A stretch of 64,000 nucleotides of DNA from Vicia villosa (Eukaryota > Streptophyta > Magnoliopsida > Fabales > Fabaceae), in assembly GCF_029867415.1 (NCBI RefSeq), contig NC_081183.1, positions 37,840,655 through 37,904,654 of the forward strand, written 5' to 3'. The notes under the pieces were generated by a model. The model ran no database searches. It saw only the letters and a list, made by a program, of their open reading frames with translations, and had not been told where the DNA came from. A program made the translations under genes and the position numbers. Of this stretch, positions 56,590-64,000 are shown piece by piece. Position 1 is the stretch's first letter, and each line of letters opens with the position of its first letter.

Positions 56590-56821
56590 AACGGTCAGAC
56601 GGGAACTGACTACCAGACGGGAACTGGATTTGAGGTAACAGTCAGACGGGAACTGACTACCAGACGGGAACTGGATTTTGATGTAACAGTCAGACGGGAA
56701 CTGACTACCAGACAGGAACTGGATTTTGATGTAACAGTCAGACGGGAACTGACTACCAGACAAGAACTGGATTTTGATGTAACAGTCAGACGGGAACTGA
56801 CTACCAGACGGGAACTGGACT
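56590..56821 (-). repeat. 48-bp minisatellite x 5
   Basis: Units start at about 56591, 56638, 56686, 56734 and 56782. Each contains gtcagacgggaactgact and accagac-ggaactggattt, that is two related half-units. Confidence 0.92.
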
Positions 56822-57189
56822 TTGAAATGATTTGGATTGCTAATGAAAATTGGACCTGTGTGATATGTACTATGTGAATGCCCCGGATGATATGCGTATG
56901 CTAGTGCGTATGTGTGTATGCTGATGCGTGAAATGAACGGCAAGGTTGCTATCATCGGTGAGGTTACCGGAAAACATCAATCAGGTGATTGGAAAATAAA
57001 TCTCAGTAAGGTTACTGGCATCGGTAAGGTTACCGGGAAGCAGATGGACAATGTAGCTTAGCACCAGAGTTTTGAATTGGATGTTTGGATGTATGGGATA
57101 ATGCTTATGCTTATGCATATGTTGATTGATGTAATGTGTGGAATGAAGCAATGTCTTCTGTAAGGTTACCTGAAAAGGTCTTTTGAATG
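56822..57189 (-). other. 3' UTR of element C between arrays
   Basis: Contains short repeated motifs such as ggttaccgg and aaggttac (about 56960-57035) and alternating gtatgc/gtatgt runs. No frame of interest. Confidence 0.5.
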
Positions 57190-57745
57190 GATATGAAAAT
57201 TTGTCTTGGAGAAGACTACCTGAAGAGGTTCTTAGAATGGATAGAAATTTGTCTTGAATAAGACTACCTGAAGAGGTTCTTAGAACAAGAATGTCTCGAA
57301 GAAGATTACCTGAAAAGGTACTCAGAAAATGAATGTCTTGAAGAAGACTGCCTGAAAAGGTGCTTAGAACAAGAATGTCTCGAAGGAGACTATCTGAAAA
57401 GGTGCTTAGAAGAGGAATGTCTTGAAGACGACTACCTGAAAAGGTACTCAGAAAATGAATGTCTTGAAGAAGACTACCTGAAAAGGTACTTAGAATAGGA
57501 ATGCCTTGAAGAAGACTACCTGAAAAGGTACTTAGAAAATGAATGTCTTGAGTAAGACTACCTGAAAAGGTACTTAGAAAAAGAACGTCCTGAAGAGGAC
57601 TACCTAAAAGGTTTTTTTGGGAATGACGATGACTGTCTTAAAGAAGACTACCTAGAAGGGTTTTTTAGAAAAGAATGTCTTGAAAAAGACTGTTTGAGGA
57701 GGCTCCTAGAAAGGATCGTGAGACTTGTCTTAAAGAAGACCACAT
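57190..57745 (-). repeat. 42-bp minisatellite, about 13 units
   Basis: Units of the form gaatgtcttgaagaagacta plus cctgaaaaggtacttagaa, nearly always 42 bases. On the plus strand, antisense to the element, the units translate as ECLEEDYLKRYLE-like blocks. Stop codons at some unit ends and in the last units argue against a gene. Confidence 0.9.
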
Positions 57746-60650
57746 AAAAGAGTTACGGTGTAATGTATCAACCAATGTATGTAATGCATGATTTGTATGT
57801 ATTTGTATGATGCTCCAATGATAGGTTGTTGATAACCTAAGCGTATATAACTCGCTGGAGTTGCAGGTTTGTTTGATAAGGTGGGGTGTGATGCTAGCGC
57901 GATTCCCCGATACCTGTTTTTTAGGCTCGTAGTTAGGAGAAATATTTGATCGAGGTTGTAAAGTACGAGAATGCCTTTCCCTTTTGTTGTTCGCCTTGCC
58001 CCAGTTTGATTTTTTTAGAAGTACTCCATGCCCTTAACCTTTGGAGGTTCTCCACGCCTTTAACCTTTGAATTGTTTGCCTTATGGATTTGATATCCAAT
58101 GCCCAAATGTTTAGTGGAAAAGATGCCTATGAGGGGAGTGCCCTAGGAAATAACCTTGTCGTATGCTTCGACGTTTAGATTAAAGGGTGTGCCCCTGATC
58201 TCCAGGTCATGGAAGGTTATCCATAGTGTTCTATCCTTTGAATTTGAATTCTTCCCATGTCTGACATGCCCCTGTTTGAGATTGCTTTGAGATGTGCCCT
58301 AAGTCGATGGAACCTTAGGAAGACTGCCCCTAGTTAATAGGATGTTCGATTGTATGCCCCTGTGCTCCTTGAAATTTTTGCCCCTGTTTAGGAGAACCCC
58401 CTAGATGTGGTTTCCCCGACTCCAGGGTCTTTATTAGAAATGATCACCTTTAATTAACCCATTTCGAGATTTCCTCGATGCTAAGTGTATACTCATAGAT
58501 GGTGTTGTACTTTTTGAGAAGTAGCTCCAATGGAATGCGTATGCAAGTTTTGAAATCGAAGTCCGTTATGAATTAGGACTGGATGGTTTTGAAAAGAATG
58601 CTTGAAGAAGCATAGTGATTAGAAGTAGTTTTAACAAACATAGGGATCAGTATAACAAATCCTGCTTAACATGCTTTCATGGTTAACCTTGCCTCAATTA
58701 GGACTTTTAAATGTTGTAACTTGGCCTGGTTCATGTTTTAAGAAACAATGGATATAAGGCTCAAAATTTATTTAACCCACCCCTTTCTCCTTGATGTTCT
58801 CCAGATCCTAAAAATTCGCCTAATCCAATGGATATGCTTTGTTTGCAAGAGAATCGTTTCAGTTTCGATGTTGAGCAGAAGCCTTAGTAGAGATCCAAAC
58901 TTTGATGACGTATGTTGTAAAGATCCAAGCATTGATGTGAAGCTTTGATGGTTTAGCAGTCACAAGATTATCCTTTGTATTTCGCCTTTGTTTTTTATCC
59001 CTTACTTTTGCATGAGTTAATTCTTTTGAATTTGACACATCGGGATGCCCCAATTTTGCCTAAGTCTTTTTGTTTCCTTTTATGGAATTTTCATTTTGAC
59101 TTAGCGGGCGTTTTTTATTCTTGAAAGCTCCTTTTGAGATTGATTCTTGGATATTGCATGTTGTGACTGCTATGTTGATTTTGATCTGTAAGCTTCGCCT
59201 TTGATACTTCCTCGATCTTGAATGATGTAATGAGGAAGAAGGTGTTGTAAATGTTACTTCCATTACTTCCTCAATCTTCGATGAATGCGAGGAAGAAAAT
59301 ATGCTTGAACCTTTGCTTTGCTTGATCCTTATGCTTGAACCCTTGCTTGGATTGACTGATTCTCTTGACAACCAAAATACACCATTGAATTAATTGAAGT
59401 CTACCCTGCCCCTGGTTAAAATCAAGGTTCTTTTGAAAAGTAGAAACAAACTCCAACTCCTGGCTCGAGGGGGTGACGAGGGATTAACATCCTTATATCT
59501 CCACTGTTTGGGAATGGAAACAATGCCTGTACATCCTCGGCTTGGTCTTACCTTGAAAGCATACGTTTAGCTAGACTTAGTCATTTGTATTCGTCATTCT
59601 CCCTCAAGCTTGTTAATAACCCTAAAAATAGAAGTGTGTGACTGGAAAGTCATGGTAGTGAGTGAATGAATTGATTTCAAAACATGCATGATTATTGTAT
59701 TGAATTACTATTCGAAAAGTACAATGTTTTACATCAAATAGCGTTTTGTGATCGTAGGAAATACAACTAGAAAGATACACCTATTAATCCTAAGGGCAAT
59801 CTCCTTTGTGAATCTGTCGACTTTGTTTTACTCCTTAGTTCGTGGACTTGTAGAAGTAGAAGGTGACCTCGAATTCCCCTTGGGCACGCCAAACCTATCG
59901 GGAACAAATTGCTTGTTAGCGGTGGGTTTTCGTCATATAGGAACTTCATGAGTTTCCTTTGACTGAAGCTCTTTTGCTTTTTTTTTTTAGGATAGTATCA
60001 CACCATTGCAACCTTCGAAGTTTGTAGATTGATAGAGAGAACGCCTATGACTCTTTTGCCCCTTGGTACGGAGTTAACATATGTCGGCTTCCCTCCATCG
60101 TAGTTAGCATCTTTGTTCAGGGTCTTGCCCCAGTTGGACAAATCCTTGCCCCCAGGTTATCGTAGAGCGTCCTTGAAAGTTTGATATGTTCTAAGATGGA
60201 CCCCTTTATGATTAGATACATCTTGAGTGTATCTATGAGGGAACTCTTTGTTGAACTAATCTTTGCTCGATGAAAACCTTTATTGTATTTGTAATCTTGT
60301 TATGACAAGGCATGGACACGTGGTTGGCATAGCGGAAGACATCCTCTTTTTTTTTTTAGTAAGACCAAGATCTTTTATTCTCCTTGCTCCGTAGTCTACG
60401 ATCCTTTGATTTTTTTGGGAGTTTCGGGAAACCGGCTAGCATGGTAAGTATGGATGCGGGCGAAGATAGAAATGTAAATGTGAATGTAAATGTATGAATG
60501 CATGAAAATGCGAGTGCGCGCGTATGCAAAGGACTCCTTTATTTTTTGTATGTTATGACTCCTTGTATGCAATGCAATGCGGATGTGCGGTAGATATAAT
60601 CTTAAGGATAACCTGTGCGGATTTAGGGACGACATTAGACTCTAATGAGA
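57746..60650 (-). other. Interior of element C, no coding sequence recognised
   Basis: Short frames only. On the minus strand the motif aggggca recurs many times (complements of tgcccct at about 58195, 58325, 58357, 58379 and others), echoing the polypurine tract. No gag or pol motif was found on either strand. Confidence 0.6.
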
Positions 60651-60654
60651 TACT

Positions 60655-61320
60655 CGTAAGCTTGAGATTACAATGCGCCAATGGGAATCCCTCAGACTAA
60701 GGGGTACGCGGCAAGTAGCAGCGGATGACCGTTCAGGACAGTCACCAAGTCTCATGGCCATCGAGAGGCCGTTCGACGTGTATTTAGAAGTATGTCCCTC
60801 GTGGGAAGGTTCTCTATGCGGAACACAACCTATCTAAGGACGATATCATATGAGGTGAAATCCTTACAGGCTAGGGATGAAAGATGTATAGATGGGAATC
60901 CAAAACCTACACTAGTTAGGGGGTGAGCGGGAATAAGCACGGAGTGACCGTTCAGGACAGTCACCAGATCTCATAGCCATCGAGAGGCCAATCGAACGCA
61001 TGCTAGTGAAGTTGTCCTTCGGGGAAGGACGCGTCGTTGTGAAAACACACGGGTGTGAAAGAAAATCCCTATGGGCTAGGGAGTGCTTAGGTGTAGGCAC
61101 GAGATGACCGTTCGAGACAGTCACTAGATCGCATGGCCATCGAGAGGCCAATTGACGTGCGTTAATAGAAATGTCCTTCGTGGGAAGGACGCGTAGTTGT
61201 AAGAATACAAGGATATAAAAATAAAATCCCCACAGGCTAGGGGATGCATAGATGGTGATGTCCTTCGTGGGAAAGACATGGTCTTTAGAAATTAGAGTCC
61301 CTACAGGCTAGGGACCACGT
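60655..61320 (-). repeat. Leader repeats of element C
   Basis: Three or four imperfect units of 160-220 bp, each containing tgaccgttc-ggacagtcac, catggccatcgagaggcc, tgtccttcgtgggaagga and ctacaggctaggga (starts of the first motif about 60727, 60947 and 61107). They lie next to the PBS side, where the Ogre-like array has its own duplicated leader. Confidence 0.75.
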
Positions 61321-62130
61321 GGGGATACCTGCAAAATCCAAACGCATAGATATCCAAAGCAAATAAGTTGCAAACATATAATAAGCACATGAGCACGAAA
61401 GTCCTAGGTTCATAGGTTCGACGTAGGGGGCTCTAGGGAGCCAACCTTTTTATGGAGTGTTCTAGAAGGTCTCATGGGGTCGTTCGTAGCCGCCGAGACT
61501 TTTTGTCTCTTTGGATTTTAGAACAACTCATTTTATCCATGAGGTTCGAGTTTTAGGGGTAGGTTCTCGGAGAGATCAGCTAAGTATCCAGTCCAGCCCT
61601 CCACAAAGTCAAGCTTCGTTTCGGACCTTTCCAAATACCCAACCCACTCCGAGTGGAGTTATCAGTGAGACTCGTAAGGCGATTCATGTCCCCTTTTGGT
61701 CTCAAAGTTAACTCCCACACTTAGGTTTAACAGCAATTTTATATATCCCAAAAGATGCAATAGAAATAAAAATATTCATTTAAATAAATATTTAATTAAA
61801 TTGCAGTAGTGAAATTGCAGAGGAAAATAAATAAATAAAATTTAAATATTTACTAACCTCGAAATCCGGCTGCTTATGATACAAAAGAATGCAATACACA
61901 GCAAATATTTAAATAAACAGATAAATATTTTAAATGATATAAATAGTTGAAATTACAGATAAATAAATAAATAAAAATTAAATTTTATTTATTTATATTT
62001 TTTTAAAAAAAAGATAAACCTTCCTCCAAACCCTAAAAAATGGCAGATTTGCCAAACCCTAAAATGCGCCAAACCTAAACCCTGCCAAAACCTAAAACCT
62101 ATAGGAGCATAGTAATTCACTGTTAAGTTA
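61321..62130 (-). other. Leader of element C next to the PBS
   Basis: Non-coding; AT-rich from about 61740. It includes three short copies of ccctaaaa-like motifs near the PBS. Confidence 0.5.
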
Positions 62131-62148
62131 TCCCCAGCAGAGTCGCCA
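62131..62148 (-). other. Primer-binding site of element C
   Basis: Minus strand TGGCGACTCTGCTGGGGA, two bases inside the 5' LTR; identical to copy 1 of the Ogre-like array. Confidence 0.9.
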
Positions 62149-62150
62149 GC

Positions 62151-64000
62151 TGTAGCAACCTGCCCTAAAAATTAACTTAGAGAGTCGCCACCTATTTCGA
62201 AGGGCGAATAGGAAACCCTACGCAGTATAGAGATCAGGGTAAGATACTATATTCAGGTCGAGGGAAGGTGTTAGGCACCCTCAACCCTTTCCTAAAGGAT
62301 AACATTCAAAGATAAAGGTTTATGGCTAAGGAATTGAATAGGGAAAATTGAGATTTTAGGGAGGGGGACTCGCCTTGTTGCCAAGTGCCTACGTATCTCC
62401 TTATGGAGAATCAGAGTCAACGTAGTTCGGGGTACGGGTTGTACGCCCTTAAGGTTTGAAATTGAAGTGTATTTGAAGTTGTTTTGAAGTTGTTTTGAAA
62501 TGCGAATGTTCGAAGGTATTTTGAATTACCTGATCGTAGTTGTGAACATCGCAGTGTTTGAAAAACTGTAGTCACGTGGTTTAGTGTATTTTAAATGTTT
62601 GGGCGTACAACCCTGATTTTAGTATGTACTATTAACCGCGATGATCAATAGATTCGATCACCATAGTTAAAAGATTAGTAGTTGTATCGTTACCAATTTT
62701 AATTGATGGATTCAATTATCACTGATAACGAATAAAAGTATTTTTTAGGAATTTTAATAATTTAATTTGTATCATTATCCCTCGTAATCGATTGATTCGA
62801 TTAAAAATAATAATGATTAAAGGTGAGGAAAATAGGCTAATCATCGCAACCAATAAAAATGGTTGAAACCCTTTAGCCAAATAAGTTTATTTGAATTAAT
62901 GTAATTTTAATTAATTAAACAATTAATTGATTATTACCCACCACGATCAATTGATTTAATCGAAGCTAATAATAAATTAAATTATATTATTTTGGCTAAA
63001 AAAACTAATGGGATTGGAGCGAACCCTAATACTACTTTGATAGCCTTTCTAGGGTTTTTTTGTGATTATAATGATTAGAACTAATTAAAATTCATTAAAT
63101 CGAAGAATCGGGACAATACTCGAAAAAAATAATCCTAAATAATTACAACCTTAATTAAATTATTTTAATTCAACAATCACTTACATGTAATAAAAATATG
63201 TTGACTTAATTGTACCATTATACCAATAATATAGAAACAAGCAAATAAATAAGTAAAAATAAAAAAAAATAGAAAAAACCTGGGCGTGTTATCCCATGCT
63301 ATTGGCTCCTGAATGTTCATGGTGGAATCTCACGCTGTAGAGCGTTGGATCTAATCTGAAGAAAATCCATTGGCTGGTGAGGGGGGTGCATCGTGATAAG
63401 GCGCGAGTGAGAAGCATGGGATCCGGAAGCATGGCCATTCAAACGAATTAATAAAAATAACAGCGACCCCAGGGATCGAACCTGCATTCCCTTTGTCGCC
63501 AGCCCCTTCCTTTAACCAAATGTGCTGGAAACGTTTGCTGATATAGAGGCGAACTCACACTATAATATTTACAACTTAAATGGACGAATTTTAAAAAAGA
63601 ACCTGCACGCTACTGTAGATCTCCTTCCTCATCGTGAAAAAAAAATAACAGACATACAACCATGTTTCTACTTCGTCGCGGCAGCCATAACCCATTCAAA
63701 CCTGTAAATCTTTCACCCAAAACGCATACAAATATTCCAGACGGATTGTAAAAGGTCTCACGAATCCGTTGAACACCTTTGTTTCGGCTAATTCGTTCTA
63801 TTTCAGTGAGCCCCAATTCCAAGCTTCAACAACCTATCAATGGCATATCCCTCAATCTGCGATCAAACTCAAATTAAATAGCACAAAAAGCTTCTAAACT
63901 CCTTCACGATCCAGAATATATAATCGAATTCAATTTAAATTACATAAATGTGTGAAATCGAAATTAAAATAAAAAACGCTTAAACCGTGAGCGTATGCGT
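62151..64000 (-). repeat. 5' LTR of element C, partial
   Basis: The 1850 bases present match 53062-54911 with three differences that I could find (at about 62581, 63522 and 63812), all C/T transitions. The remaining 770 bases should lie beyond the window. Confidence 0.92.

Larger units (their letters stand above)
53062..64000 (-). mobile_element. Ogre-like element C without coding capacity (5' LTR cut by window end)
   Basis: Minus-strand element: 5' LTR from beyond 64000 down to 62151, PBS at 62131-62148, internal region 62150-55682, polypurine tract about 55694-55682, 3' LTR 55681-53062. If the 5' LTR is full length the element is about 11.7 kb. No gag, protease, RT or integrase motif was found in any frame of the 6.5-kb interior; it consists of leader repeats and at least three tandem arrays. 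It uses the same PBS and nearly the same LTR start (TGTCATACCCCAAAATTTAC) as the Ogre-like array and so depends on the same enzyme source. The 5-mer before the left end is cttta. Confidence 0.87.

Noticed and set aside
55758..56955. Open frames of 260, 332 and 298 codons on both strands
   Set aside because: They arise because the 57-bp tandem unit has a length divisible by three and lacks stops in several frames. The protein repeats have no recognisable domain and the region lies in the 3' UTR of a retroelement.

Overview
The window is nuclear DNA of a flowering plant, almost certainly a legume and probably from the large-genome group around pea, vetch and lentil. The evidence is intron-containing plant genes, AT-rich intergenic DNA and Ogre/Tat-type LTR retrotransposons whose primer-binding site is TGGCGACTCTGCTGGGGA. 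The species assignment is inference. I see three host genes: a pentatricopeptide-repeat (PPR) gene running off the left edge (1-1904, minus), a three-exon gene for an acidic repeat protein (14896-17139, plus) and a four-exon AWPM-19/PM19-like membrane protein gene (20679-21655, minus). The PPR gene and both splice structures are read from my own translation, because none is a single closed ORF.

Left part (1-22500): the three genes lie among decayed mobile DNA. This comprises a LINE ORF1 relic with a DUF4283-like domain (2197-3177), LTR debris of Ty1-copia type, a possible CACTA-type element containing a long inverted repeat (5578-8651), a solo SIRE/Maximus-type LTR (10053-12146), two LINE ORF2 fragments (about 12930 and 20090) and several short tandem duplications. 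Middle (22500-30700): a badly broken Tat-type Ty3/gypsy element (plus strand; protease, RT, RNase H and integrase traces) is split by a Cassandra-type TRIM (24935-25887, minus). The TRIM carries 5S-rRNA-like LTRs, an initiator-Met PBS and a perfect 5-bp target duplication. About 3.4 kb without a recognisable gene follows.

Right part (30699-64000): this is a nest of young elements. (A) A non-autonomous Ogre-like element is present as a tandem LTR-internal-LTR-internal-LTR array with a period of about 9.45 kb. Each unit has an intact 484-residue gag and no pol. (B) A minus-strand SIRE/Maximus copia element inserted into the third LTR of A; only its 3' LTR and part of its 3' internal region are visible. 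(C) A minus-strand Ogre-like element with no gag or pol inserted into B. It has 2.62-kb LTRs, and its 5' LTR runs off the right edge. The insertion order A, then B, then C agrees with LTR divergence: about 0.6 percent for A and about 0.16 percent for C, counted by eye.

The Ogre-like LTRs hold extra structure: tRNA-like pol III A/B boxes, a GC-rich exon-like open segment, and a 715-bp hAT-type MITE with a perfect 8-bp target duplication that has been copied along with the LTR. The 3' untranslated parts of A and C carry several unrelated tandem arrays, one with two perfect stem-loops per 57-bp unit. I found no bacterial-type system, CRISPR array, rRNA gene or intact tRNA gene. The most unusual content is the composite architecture of these gag-only and coding-free Ogre relatives.
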